Assembly: GCA_015665275.1 (NCBI GenBank)
Contig: JADFAL010000102.1
Span: 1 to 35,208 of the forward strand
Direction: 5' to 3'
Origin: Flavobacteriales bacterium
Lineage (GTDB): Bacteria > Bacteroidota > Bacteroidia > Flavobacteriales_D > Crocinitomicaceae
Length of the DNA: 35,208 nt
Shown: positions 25,685 through 33,943 of the stretch, in pieces
How positions within the stretch are numbered: the stretch's first letter is position 1
Layout: every line of letters begins with the position of its first letter
The notes under the pieces: model-generated
Seen by the model: only the letters and a program-made list of their open reading frames with translations
Database searches by the model: none
What the model was told of the DNA's origin: nothing
Position numbers and translations under genes: made by a program

Positions 25685-26083
25685 TAGATACAAATCTTCC
25701 TTTTCACGCATCACTCTTTCCTCTTCACTCGATTTATCTTTATACCCAATAATATGAAGCACCCCATGCACCACAACCCGGTTTAGCTCGTTTTTCCAGT
25801 CTACTTGCAAATCACCAGCATTCTCCTTCACCCTATCTACACTGATTAACAAATCTCCAGAGATACGATCTCCCTCTCTATAATCAAAGGTTATGATGTC
25901 CGTATAATAATCATGGTTCAAATACTGCTTATTCGCTTCCAATATAAACGCGTCGGAGCAAAACACAATTCCTATTTCACCAAGTTCACATCCCTCTTTC
26001 TTACAAACATCGCTCAGCCATGAAACAAAAAATTCCGGATTTTCATGCAGAATTTCAATATCCTCGAATTGTATCGAAACCAT
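25673..26083 (-). CDS. ybeY: Endoribonuclease YbeY (16S rRNA maturation)
   Basis: YbeY is a single-strand RNase that matures the 3' end of 16S rRNA and takes part in ribosome quality control. The 136-residue product has [28 protein letters not shown] and the metal site [17 protein letters not shown]. His106 and His110 match the first two zinc ligands, but the third, usually His in GYDH, is Asp116. From memory the GYKDK variant is common in Bacteroidota, so this is probably a lineage form rather than a dead enzyme. The start codon shares one base with the stop of the upstream ATPase gene (TAATG), indicating coupling. mnmG follows 85 bases downstream. Confidence 0.93.
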   Translation of the reverse strand: MVSIQFEDIEILHENPEFFVSWLSDVCKKEGCELGEIGIVFCSDAFILEANKQYLNHDYYTDIITFDYREGDRISGDLLISVDRVKENAGDLQVDWKNELNRVVVHGVLHIIGYKDKSSEEERVMREKEDLYLGFT

Positions 26084-26496
26084 TATTTGCTAAAATAGAT
26101 CGTTACGTTCCGACCATTATCTTGAAACTCTACCTCTTCGGCTAGGGAGCGCATCAAGAAAATACCCCGACCATGTTCTTTTTCGATGTTCTCTGGTGCG
26201 GTAGGGTCCGGTAAATTATCATAATTAAACCCCTTTCCTTGATCTTGAATACTAAAACAGAAGTCTGTTTCCTTGTCTCCAACTGCTACATCAACAACTA
26301 AACTTGCGTCCTGATTGTTCCCGTGCAATATTGCGTTGTTCACAGCCTCGGTAACCGCGATTAACACATTTCCGTAATAATCTTCTTTGATACTTAATTT
26401 CGAACATGTAGAATCAATTAGCAACTCTACTATATTAATAGATCCAAAATCTGACGGAATCGAAATTTTATCCACTACCACGTAACCATCCTTCAT
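26083..26496 (-). CDS. ATP-binding protein, RsbW/SpoIIAB-like (HATPase_c_2)
   Basis: The 137-residue product is a single GHKL ATPase domain without a histidine-kinase dimerisation domain. The N box is LIAVTEAVNNAILHGN (Glu-Asn-His), the G1 box is FSIQDQGKGFNYDNLPDP, and the G2 region is GRGIFLMRSLAEEVEF. This is the plan of anti-sigma serine kinases that phosphorylate STAS-domain antagonists. No STAS protein or SigB-like factor is adjacent. It lies 14 bases downstream of the DUF4175 gene and overlaps ybeY by one base, an arrangement I recall from many Bacteroidota. Partner and target are unknown. Confidence 0.9.
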   Translation of the reverse strand: MKDGYVVVDKISIPSDFGSINIVELLIDSTCSKLSIKEDYYGNVLIAVTEAVNNAILHGNNQDASLVVDVAVGDKETDFCFSIQDQGKGFNYDNLPDPTAPENIEKEHGRGIFLMRSLAEEVEFQDNGRNVTIYFSK

Positions 26497-26510
26497 ATTA
26501 ACATTTGATC

Positions 26511-29500
26511 TTAAAAGACACTATTGAAGTATTCATTTGCCCTGTCCTTATAATACTTACTATAAGCCGGATCTACAGCGCGTAATAATTCAATTTGCCT
26601 TAGTTTTTCCTTGTTATACTCGTCAAATCGAATTTGGTTACTATAATTTTCATTTTTCGGTGATTTCGATTCTCTTTTCACATCGAAACCTCTCTCCATC
26701 ATTGCCTTTTCGCTCTCCAGTAAACGCGTTAAAATTTCTCTTTGGCGTTTCACAGAGTTATTATCAAGTCTTTTGTTTATCACGTCCTTTTCCTGCTCCT
26801 CAAGTTCCTTGATTAACTCATTCAATTTGTTTCCCTGACCTGAACCGTCTTTGTTCAACTCCTTATGAAGTTGTTCCAAACGACGTCGAATCGCTCCTTG
26901 CTCAGCAGCCATTTTCGCCATTTGCTTGCTTCCCATACCAAGTTGGCCCATTCCACCTTTTCCTCCCTTTCCTGGTTTCTGTCCCGGTTTCTCACCTGGC
27001 TTACTTCCTCCTTCATTCTGGCCTTTCTTCATAGCGTCCAATTGCTTCTGAAGCAATTTCTTCATGGAATCAGAGCTCATTCCTTCTCCCGGTTTCGGCA
27101 TTCCTTTACCACCTGGCTTATTACAACTCCCACTCCCGGGCTTCTGGCTTCGCATTGCACTTTGCATCTGCTGCAGACTTTCATTTAACATCAATGCCAA
27201 GTTGTTATAACTCGTCATTACATACTGCTGATGTATTGTTAGATCACGTCTTCGTCGTTCGTCAATGTCTTCTAACGAAAGACCGTGGTTCGCCCTTATT
27301 TGATTCAACTCGTCGTCGATAAATTTAGCAATTTTCGGTTGACGCTTTGCTAGTTCGTATAGACTGTCGGACACAATTTTTGTGTCATCCACGATGCGTC
27401 TTTGTCTGCGAGAATGAGTTTTGAACGCCGGATCTGTATCCGCTACGCGCTCTAAATTGAACATTGTTTCTTCCTGATCAAAACTAAGGCTGACCAAGCT
27501 TTCCAAAATATTACGCAGCATGGTCATGTCTTCTTCCTGCTGTTCCTGATTTGACTCCTGCTGCATCTGGTCCATTTGCTCGGCCATCTGCTCCATCTTA
27601 TCTGAAGCACCTTGTTGACTTTCACCGGCCTTTCCAGACTTTCCTTTATCTAGGTTCTGTTGCGCATCGTTCAAGTCTTCTTGCACCTCCTCAGCATTTT
27701 GTTGCTGATCCCCCATATCCATTGGGCGGGATAGATCGTTATTAAGACTATCCATCTCTTTGATATCCTCTTTGATCTTTTCGAACTTCTCGTCTATTTC
27801 CTTTTGTGCCTCCTTCTGTTCCTCAGTTACATCCTTGGAGTCCTTGGTTTCTTCAGCTAGCTTTTCCTGCTCCTCTGCCAATTCTTTTAACTGCTCTTCA
27901 ATAGCGTCGATCTTCTCATCCACCTGCATTTTCTTGAGCATTTCCATGGTACGGTCCAACTGCTTGTTCATGTCTTCCGTATTCATCTCCAATTCCTCCA
28001 TGTTCTCCTCAAGCATTTCCTTGTTCTGCTCCTTCATGAGTTCCTCCAACTGATCTAAAAGATCGCGCAACTCATCATCCATGAGTTCCTCCAGAAGGTC
28101 TTCGATTGCCTCCTGCTTTTCCATCAACTCCTCATCCATTTCAGACAGCTGATTCTTCTCCTCCATACTATACTTCATCTCCTCTTGAAGGTTCTGAATA
28201 TCCTCAATCAAGGATTTATGATCTTCCTGAAGCTGGTCTACTTGGTTTTCTTGATTCCAATTTGAACGATTGGAATTCATCGTTTCTTTGCGCAACTTCT
28301 CAAGGTTTTTCTTGAATTCTGCAGCCTTGTCCACCACGTTTGAGAGATCCTTTTTTGCTTTTTCCTGTTCTTCTTCCCGCTTTTCATTCAATTCTTCTAG
28401 ATTGGGAAGTTTGTACACAAAAGATCTGCTGCTTGTCGCTTTACTACCGTTAACACCATCGTTATCATAGACTACAAATCGATATTCTATTCGATCGTTC
28501 AGTTTTACTTCTTCTCTACGGAAGTCTACCGCAAAATTGAATGGTGATTCCGTGCCGAGTACATTCCCAACATTCATTGATTCTTCTCTCGTTGCACCAT
28601 CTTCAGAAGTTATCGTGTACACAAAGCGAAGACCATTTAGGCCATAATCATCTCCAACAACTCCAGAGAAGTAACGTATTCCATCTTTAATAGAATCCTG
28701 TACCTCTTCAACTTCAATGCGTGGATACTCATCTTTGATTACATCAATCGACAGCGCCGTAGAGTCTAATTTTCCAGATGTTTTATTCTTTAGTACAATG
28801 CGAGCGTTCGCATCATTCAAAAAGCGCTTATTAACACTAAACCCCTGTTTATTAAACCTTTGCGATTTTTCATTGATCCAAAAATGGACTTCATCACTGT
28901 TCTTTGTTAGGATACTCCAGTTCACGATGGTGCCCTCTGGGATGATTAAATCACCCGCATTCTCAACCACTTCACTTTCCTTTCCTAAATACTTCGGATA
29001 GGTTAGCGTCGCTTGAAGTTTACCAATCGCCGTTTTCGCGATTACATCAATATGGTAGTCCTTACTGGAGTACTTCTCGTTATCATGAGATGCTACGAAC
29101 TGAAAGTCCATATCCTCGCGAACTTGCACCAATTTTCCTGCAAATCGATTCTTCGCTACCTTTTCCAAAAGGAAGGTTCCTTGCTTCGATTTAACATAAA
29201 CCTTCTTTGGAACAACAGCACCTGATAAGGATACTTCAAACATCACATCTTCCCCCTCCTCTACTGACTCCAAATCTGAAACTAACTTGTATTCAAATGG
29301 TGCCTTTTCTTTGAATTCCTTCGAGAAGTTTACCACGCGGTCTGTTCCTGAAACGAATATATCTGGATTGAATATTCCGAGACTAAACATGACTACAACG
29401 ATTGGCATTACCCAAACCGCATAGCGCTTGTTATCACTAAGGTTGATTGCTTCTGCAAAAGGAACCACATTAAGTTTCGAACTTCTTTGTTGGACACTTG

Positions 29501-29888
29501 CCTGAATCAATTCGTAATCACGTGAATTAGGGTCCATGCGATCGCTTAATTGCAATGTATTCAGCAATCGATCTGAAATCTTTGGGAAAAAGCGCCCAAT
29601 AATAATGGATGCCTGATACCTGTTAATCCGCTTACCAAAAGATTTCAATTTTAATAATGGAATAATCACGAAGCGAATCATGATCAACGCATTCAAGAAA
29701 ATGAAACCGAAGAACAAGCTTGCACGCACCACCGTATTAAAACGACCGACGTATTCAAGCGTAATTACTGTTAGGTACGTGAACAACAAAACGCCAACGA
29801 AAAGGATGACTCCTTTCACTATTTGGTTCTTGTAATACTTTCGAATGAAAGCATCAATTTGGTTTAATAAACGATCAAAACTACTCAT
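26511..29888 (-). CDS. DUF4175-type large membrane protein with coiled coil
   Basis: The 1125-residue protein has three N-terminal membrane helices (about 24-46, 53-80, 155-173) and a beta-rich region (about 180-490; for example FEYKLVSDLESVEEGEDVMF and TLTYPKYLGKESEVV). A long Glu/Lys/Gln-rich coiled coil follows (about 495-790, with many Met-Glu-Glu-Leu units) and a helical part (about 790-960). A Gly/Lys/Pro-rich low-complexity tract (KPGEKPGQKPGKGGKGGMGQ) and a short charged C-terminus ending YYKDRANEYFNSVF complete it. This layout fits DUF4175 proteins of Bacteroidota, whose function is not established. It probably sits in the inner membrane with a large soluble portion. It heads the operon with the RsbW-like ATPase, ybeY and mnmG and is divergent from gltX. 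Confidence 0.85.
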   Translation of the reverse strand: MSSFDRLLNQIDAFIRKYYKNQIVKGVILFVGVLLFTYLTVITLEYVGRFNTVVRASLFFGFIFLNALIMIRFVIIPLLKLKSFGKRINRYQASIIIGRFFPKISDRLLNTLQLSDRMDPNSRDYELIQASVQQRSSKLNVVPFAEAINLSDNKRYAVWVMPIVVVMFSLGIFNPDIFVSGTDRVVNFSKEFKEKAPFEYKLVSDLESVEEGEDVMFEVSLSGAVVPKKVYVKSKQGTFLLEKVAKNRFAGKLVQVREDMDFQFVASHDNEKYSSKDYHIDVIAKTAIGKLQATLTYPKYLGKESEVVENAGDLIIPEGTIVNWSILTKNSDEVHFWINEKSQRFNKQGFSVNKRFLNDANARIVLKNKTSGKLDSTALSIDVIKDEYPRIEVEEVQDSIKDGIRYFSGVVGDDYGLNGLRFVYTITSEDGATREESMNVGNVLGTESPFNFAVDFRREEVKLNDRIEYRFVVYDNDGVNGSKATSSRSFVYKLPNLEELNEKREEEQEKAKKDLSNVVDKAAEFKKNLEKLRKETMNSNRSNWNQENQVDQLQEDHKSLIEDIQNLQEEMKYSMEEKNQLSEMDEELMEKQEAIEDLLEELMDDELRDLLDQLEELMKEQNKEMLEENMEELEMNTEDMNKQLDRTMEMLKKMQVDEKIDAIEEQLKELAEEQEKLAEETKDSKDVTEEQKEAQKEIDEKFEKIKEDIKEMDSLNNDLSRPMDMGDQQQNAEEVQEDLNDAQQNLDKGKSGKAGESQQGASDKMEQMAEQMDQMQQESNQEQQEEDMTMLRNILESLVSLSFDQEETMFNLERVADTDPAFKTHSRRQRRIVDDTKIVSDSLYELAKRQPKIAKFIDDELNQIRANHGLSLEDIDERRRRDLTIHQQYVMTSYNNLALMLNESLQQMQSAMRSQKPGSGSCNKPGGKGMPKPGEGMSSDSMKKLLQKQLDAMKKGQNEGGSKPGEKPGQKPGKGGKGGMGQLGMGSKQMAKMAAEQGAIRRRLEQLHKELNKDGSGQGNKLNELIKELEEQEKDVINKRLDNNSVKRQREILTRLLESEKAMMERGFDVKRESKSPKNENYSNQIRFDEYNKEKLRQIELLRAVDPAYSKYYKDRANEYFNSVF

Positions 29889-30015
29889 AGTGACAACTCG
29901 AACTACCGAAGATACAACAATACGCTATTGATCTCCACATAATAAACGTTAATTAACAGTACATTCTTGTGTTCGGTTCGTTCAATGAAATCGCCCACCA
30001 TTACTATTCATTCCG

Positions 30016-30023
30016 TATCTTTG
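30016..30023 (+). promoter_or_regulatory. Candidate -7 box of gltX-folB
   Basis: TATCTTTG is an exact TAnnTTTG match. Transcription would start near 30027 and give a leader of about 19 bases. The -33 element is not recognisable. Confidence 0.5.
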
Positions 30024-30045
30024 CCCTCAAATTAAAGTTTGAGTT

Positions 30046-31569
30046 ATGTCACAACCCGTTCGTGTACGATTCGCACCATCTCCAACAGGACCTCTTCATA
30101 TGGGAGGAGTTCGTACGGCACTTTATAACTATTTGTTTGCTAAAAAACACAATGGAACCTTTGTCATTCGTATTGAAGATACAGATCAAACGCGTTTTGT
30201 GGAGGGTGCACAAGATTACATTCTTGACGCTTTAAACTGGTGTGGAATTATGCCAACGGAAGGACCGGGAATCGGAGGTGATTACGGACCCTATGTACAA
30301 TCAGAACGGAAGGACATGTACCGCCCCTATGCCGAACAATTGGTGAAGGCCGATAATGCTTACTATGCTTTCGATACACCGGAAGAATTGGATGCCATGC
30401 GCGATCAGGCAAAACAAATGGGAATGCCTAACTGGCAATACAATAGTGTGACACGGAGCAATATGAAGAACTCTTTGACTTTGCCTTCGGATGAAGTTCA
30501 AAAGCGATTGGATTCTGGCGACCCTTATACCATTCGTTTTAAAATGCCGCGTAATGAAGATGTTCGATTTGAGGATGAGATTCGTGGATGGGTGGTAGTG
30601 AATACCAACAATTTGGACGACAAGGTTTTATTCAAATCGGATGGTATGCCTACCTATCACCTTGCAAACATTGTCGATGATCATACAATGGAAATCTCTC
30701 ACGTAATTCGTGGTGAAGAATGGTTGCCGTCTGCTCCACTCCATGTTTTGTTGTACAAAGCCTTTGAGTGGGATTCTCCTAAATTTGCTCACTTGCCATT
30801 GATCCTGAAGCCAAATGGAAACGGAAAGCTATCAAAACGCGACGGTGATAAAGGTGGATTTCCTGTGTTTCCTACGAATTGGCAAACATCTGAGGGAGAA
30901 ACATTCCCTGGATACAGAGAGCAAGGGTATTATTCGGAAGCATTCGTGAACATGCTAGCCTTCTTGGGTTGGAACCCTGGAACGGCTCAGGAGATTTTTT
31001 CTTTGGAAGCATTGTGCGAGGCGTTCTCATTAGAGCGCGTTTCAAAAGCAGGTGCAAAATTCGATCCTGACAAAACGAAATGGTTCCAGCAGCAACATTT
31101 GCGCATGCGCGATGATAAAACATTGGCAAAAGAGTTAAAATCCGTTGTGGATACTGACTTGTCTATAGATGCACTTACTACGGTTGGTGGTTTGATGAAA
31201 GAACGCGCCACCTTCATTCAGGATATCCAAACAGAGGGTGATTTCTTATTCGCAGCACCAACCTCATACGATGAGAAAACAGTTCGTAAGAAATGGAAAG
31301 AAGAAGCTCCAGAATTAATGTCTGAATGGATGACAGTTTTGGAAGGTCTTTCCTCGTTTGATGCAGCAACTATCGAAACAGAATTTAAATCGATGCTAGA
31401 AGCGAAAGAGTTAGGAATTGGACGCGTGCTTCCTTTGTTCCGATTGCTTTTGACGGGTAAAGGAATGGGACCAAGTATGTTCGAAATTGCTGAGTTCCTC
31501 GGAAAAGAAGAAACCGTAAGTCGAATGAAGTCTGGTATCGACGCCATCGCTCAAGTTCAACAAGCATGA
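30046..31569 (+). CDS. gltX: Glutamate--tRNA ligase
   Basis: The 507-residue class I synthetase charges tRNA-Glu with glutamate. The start VRVRFAPSPTGPLHMGGVRTAL contains the HIGH-type signature as HMGG (18-21), and the second signature is KLSKRDGD near residue 265, replacing KMSKS as is normal for GluRS. NYLFAKKHNGTFVIRIEDTDQTR is the conserved amino-acid-binding segment. The C-terminal anticodon-binding domain ends GPSMFEIAEFLGKEETVSRM. The stop overlaps the folB start by four bases, so the two are coupled. Whether it also mischarges tRNA-Gln (non-discriminating) cannot be told here. Confidence 0.97.
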   Translation: MSQPVRVRFAPSPTGPLHMGGVRTALYNYLFAKKHNGTFVIRIEDTDQTRFVEGAQDYILDALNWCGIMPTEGPGIGGDYGPYVQSERKDMYRPYAEQLVKADNAYYAFDTPEELDAMRDQAKQMGMPNWQYNSVTRSNMKNSLTLPSDEVQKRLDSGDPYTIRFKMPRNEDVRFEDEIRGWVVVNTNNLDDKVLFKSDGMPTYHLANIVDDHTMEISHVIRGEEWLPSAPLHVLLYKAFEWDSPKFAHLPLILKPNGNGKLSKRDGDKGGFPVFPTNWQTSEGETFPGYREQGYYSEAFVNMLAFLGWNPGTAQEIFSLEALCEAFSLERVSKAGAKFDPDKTKWFQQQHLRMRDDKTLAKELKSVVDTDLSIDALTTVGGLMKERATFIQDIQTEGDFLFAAPTSYDEKTVRKKWKEEAPELMSEWMTVLEGLSSFDAATIETEFKSMLEAKELGIGRVLPLFRLLLTGKGMGPSMFEIAEFLGKEETVSRMKSGIDAIAQVQQA

Positions 31570-31919
31570 AACATACCATCGAGGTCAATGGAATAAAGCT
31601 ATATGCTCACCACGGATGTCTTCCTGAAGAGGAGGCTATTGGCGGGCATTACATTGTTGATGTGAGCATAACCACGGACTTTTCTTCTGCAATGCACAGC
31701 GACGACCTCGGTGCTACGGTAGATTATGTCGATGTCAATCGAATTGTTGCCCGAGAAATGGCCATTCGATCTAAATTGATTGAACATGTAGGATACCGCA
31801 TTCATGAAGCTTTAAAAAAGGAAGTTTTCGGAATTCATAAAGCTCAAGTCAAAATAACCAAGCTAACCCCTCCTATTAACGGAGATGTGGATAATGTTGC
31901 TATTGTTATTGAGGGGTAA
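31566..31919 (+). CDS. folB: Dihydroneopterin aldolase
   Basis: FolB splits dihydroneopterin into hydroxymethyl-dihydropterin and glycolaldehyde in folate synthesis. The 117-residue length is typical. IKLYAHHGCLPEEEAIGGHY holds the conserved substrate-binding Glu region, ATVDYVDVNRIV the YxxL-like segment and KAQVKITKLTPPI the catalytic Lys near residue 100. The enzyme forms cytoplasmic octamers. It is translated from the same mRNA as gltX with a four-base overlap (ATGA). Confidence 0.93.
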   Translation: MKHTIEVNGIKLYAHHGCLPEEEAIGGHYIVDVSITTDFSSAMHSDDLGATVDYVDVNRIVAREMAIRSKLIEHVGYRIHEALKKEVFGIHKAQVKITKLTPPINGDVDNVAIVIEG

Positions 31920-32159
31920 AAGACGTTAGATCGCTTGACTTCAAGAGCCTCAGTCTTCGCTTTTAAACAAAAGATTCTGGACTTTATTTCGGTTGTGATA
32001 ACGAAAGGTATTCCTTTGAGTCGAAATAGTAAGAGAAGATTTATCTCCCCTTTGGATGGGGATTCAAGGGTGCGGATAATAGGGATTAAACTATATTTTT
32101 TCCTAACTTTCACCTATGTTTCCAAGGTATTACGTAACTTTGGCGACCAACTAAAAAAT
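31920..32159. other. folB to tRNA-Cys spacer
   Basis: No credible gene is seen. The only clear signal is the tRNA promoter box near the right end. An open frame crossing this spacer runs through the tRNA and is not a gene. Confidence 0.5.
32135..32142 (+). promoter_or_regulatory. Candidate -7 box of tRNA-Cys
   Basis: TAACTTTG matches TAnnTTTG exactly. Transcription would start about 32146, 14 bases before the mature tRNA 5' end. Confidence 0.5.
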
Positions 32160-32231
32160 GGTCCTGTGGCCGAGTGGCTTAGGCACTGGTCTGCAAAACC
32201 AGTTACAGCGGTTCGAATCCGCTCGGGACCT
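32160..32231 (+). tRNA. tRNA-Cys (anticodon GCA)
   Basis: The acceptor arm GGTCCTG pairs with CGGGACC with one G-T pair, leaving a U discriminator at 32231 as is standard for tRNA-Cys. The anticodon stem CTGGT/ACCAG encloses CTGCAAA with GCA at 32193-32195. The T arm is AGCGG-TTCGAAT-CCGCT. CCA is not encoded. A terminator follows directly. Confidence 0.96.
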
Positions 32232-32237
32232 CAAAGA

Positions 32238-32269
32238 CTCCCTCTGATTTTATCAGGGGGTTTCTTTTT
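32238..32269 (+). terminator. Intrinsic terminator of tRNA-Cys
   Basis: CCCTCTGAT (32240-32248), loop TTT, ATCAGGGGG (32252-32260) form a 9-bp stem with one wobble, followed by a T-rich tract TTTCTTTTT. Confidence 0.9.
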
Positions 32270-32307
32270 ATACAAGCAATATGAGAATTGGAAGCGATTT
32301 TGATAAA

Positions 32308-33003
32308 ATGGAATTTTCGTGGTTCGGTTTAGACCTCTTAGAACCAAATGCGCTCGTTTCTGACGGCCTTATTACCATCATTGCATTTATCTTTGCCGCT
32401 ATTGTAATTCGCAAATTTCCATCAAATAAAGCGTTTTACAAGTATTGGAAGTGGTTATTTATTATTCAAGGGCTCTGTTTTCTTGTGGGTGGAATGGGCC
32501 ATGTTCTCTATAACTATACAGGCGTTTGGGGGAAATTCGTGCCGACTGTTTTCGCAACTTTAATGGTAATGACGGCAGAACATGCCATGCTGACGTTAAT
32601 TCCCGAAAGCAAACAGAAACTCTTTATGGGCCTTTCGAAAATCAAGGCGGCCATTACAGTGTCTATTGTGTTGGTTTTGATGTTTACAATTGACGTTGAA
32701 AACAATCTCCCAAAATTAATTTTGGCTCCTAGTGTTAATTCTACTATTGGGTATTTTGCTACGCTCTTCTTCTTGGGAACGCGTTATGGAAAACGCGTTT
32801 CAAAAGCGCTCTACTTATTTCCTATTAGTGTTCTAATTTTAGTTCCCGCAGGAATCCTTCAGATGATGAAAATCAACATTCACCCATGGTTTGATCGAAA
32901 CGACGCTGGTCATTTACTCATCATTATATCATTGTTCTTGTATTATTACGCGATCAAAGGATATCATCGCGATACGGAAGAGGTCGTTACTGCTGAATCG
33001 TAA
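32308..33003 (+). CDS. Multi-pass membrane protein, DUF6962-like
   Basis: About seven hydrophobic segments are seen in 231 residues, so it is an inner-membrane protein. Conserved-looking polar residues lie at helix ends: GGMGHVLYN, TAEHAMLT, HPWFDRNDAGHLL and YYAIKGYHR. Scattered His and Asp in membrane helices recall the CREST/ceramidase-like hydrolases, but I cannot show homology. I tentatively relate it to DUF6962 proteins of Flavobacteriia. An in-frame ATG at 32281 would add nine residues but lies only about 12 bases beyond the tRNA terminator; Met at 32308 precedes EFSWFGLDLLEPN and seems the likelier start. Its 3' end overlaps the convergent anti-sigma gene by 17 bases. Confidence 0.75.
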   Translation: MEFSWFGLDLLEPNALVSDGLITIIAFIFAAIVIRKFPSNKAFYKYWKWLFIIQGLCFLVGGMGHVLYNYTGVWGKFVPTVFATLMVMTAEHAMLTLIPESKQKLFMGLSKIKAAITVSIVLVLMFTIDVENNLPKLILAPSVNSTIGYFATLFFLGTRYGKRVSKALYLFPISVLILVPAGILQMMKINIHPWFDRNDAGHLLIIISLFLYYYAIKGYHRDTEEVVTAES

Positions 33004-33943
33004 TTACATCTGATGCCGTAAATCCACGGCCATCTTCTGTGGTTGCAGTAATAAAGTAAACAAACAATCCTCGGCCGTTATCCAACTGAACATACTCTCC
33101 GGATCTTTGATCACGTCCATCCCATATAAAGTCTGGATCTGTTGTTTTGTATACTTCTTCTCGACGGCTGTTGTACACAATAAACTCAAATGAATTAAAT
33201 GTGACATTACTACTTTTCATGAAGTAGTCGTCATTTCGACGGTCACCATTTGGTGTAAATATGTTCGGCATTACCACACGAATATCAGGTCGTGTTTCTG
33301 GTGATTCAACTAATTCAATTGGTTTGTTCACACGAATTGGTTCATCCTCTTTAGTAACATTCTCTTCTGGAAGAATTGGGAATGTGTTTTGAAAAATACT
33401 AGGATTCGCTTGAATCACAGGATCCGTAGTTGATACAATTGGATCTGGTTTCGGCGGATTATTTACCAATGCCGGATCTTCTATGTTAAGTCGTTGTGGA
33501 GTAACATCCGGATCGATATTTTGTGCATTGTATTGATCTGGGTCCACTGCCGGGTTAACAGGAACTACTGGAGACTCAATATTATTTTGTCCATTTTCAT
33601 TTGATGTGTTGTTTTCAACAACAAATGTTTTTGGATCCTGCTTTAATGTTTCATTTGCTTTCTCTTGAGAAGGAGAATCTAATGCAACAGCTGTTTCTTT
33701 TGTTTTCGGTTCAAGAGTTTCAGAATCGGTACTTGTGTAGAGAACTACAGCTGTAGTAACCACTGCAGCACCAGAAATACCAATAATTGCTTTGGTTAAT
33801 AAAGACATACCACCTGTTGCAGCAGTGCTAGAAGCGGCCCCCACTTGAGAAGCTAAGTTCGCCCATAACTCAGGGTTTACCTTTGCTTCAAAACTCCCCA
33901 ATTTCTCAGAGAACAAGTCCTTTATTTGGTCTTTATCGCTCAA
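32987..33943 (-). CDS. Membrane-anchored anti-sigma-like protein with gliding-motility (CHU_C) C-terminal domain
   Basis: The 318-residue protein has an N-terminal helical part (DLFSEKLGSFEAKVNPELW) like the cytoplasmic sigma-binding segment of Bacteroidota anti-sigma factors. One membrane helix follows (about 48-69), then a Pro/Asn/Thr-rich linker (about 75-220). The C-terminus (about 222-318) is a gliding-motility-associated domain: VVMPNIFTPNGDRRNDDYF, FEFIVYNSRREEVYKT, FIWDGRDQRSGEYV and GLFVYFITATTEDG. This domain normally serves as a type B T9SS sorting signal on secreted proteins with Sec signal peptides. Here it would hang in the periplasm from an inner-membrane anchor. The gene overlaps the ECF sigma gene by 11 bases, so the two are coupled and probably form a sigma/anti-sigma pair. 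No zinc-binding ZAS motif (HxxxCxxC) is present. Confidence 0.82.
   Translation of the reverse strand: MSDKDQIKDLFSEKLGSFEAKVNPELWANLASQVGAASSTAATGGMSLLTKAIIGISGAAVVTTAVVLYTSTDSETLEPKTKETAVALDSPSQEKANETLKQDPKTFVVENNTSNENGQNNIESPVVPVNPAVDPDQYNAQNIDPDVTPQRLNIEDPALVNNPPKPDPIVSTTDPVIQANPSIFQNTFPILPEENVTKEDEPIRVNKPIELVESPETRPDIRVVMPNIFTPNGDRRNDDYFMKSSNVTFNSFEFIVYNSRREEVYKTTDPDFIWDGRDQRSGEYVQLDNGRGLFVYFITATTEDGRGFTASDVITIQQ

Noticed and set aside
27551-28470. Ser/Phe-rich plus-strand frames opposite the DUF4175 coiled coil
   Set aside because: Mirror image of the Glu/Lys-rich codons of the real gene, a common artefact of low-complexity sequence.
31886-31894. TGTGGATAA, a perfect DnaA-box reverse complement
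   Set aside because: It is a single copy inside the folB coding sequence with no cluster or AT-rich unwinding region; one chance hit is not surprising in 35 kb.
31935-32303. Open frame running from the folB spacer through tRNA-Cys
   Set aside because: It reads through the tRNA and its terminator and gives no recognisable protein.
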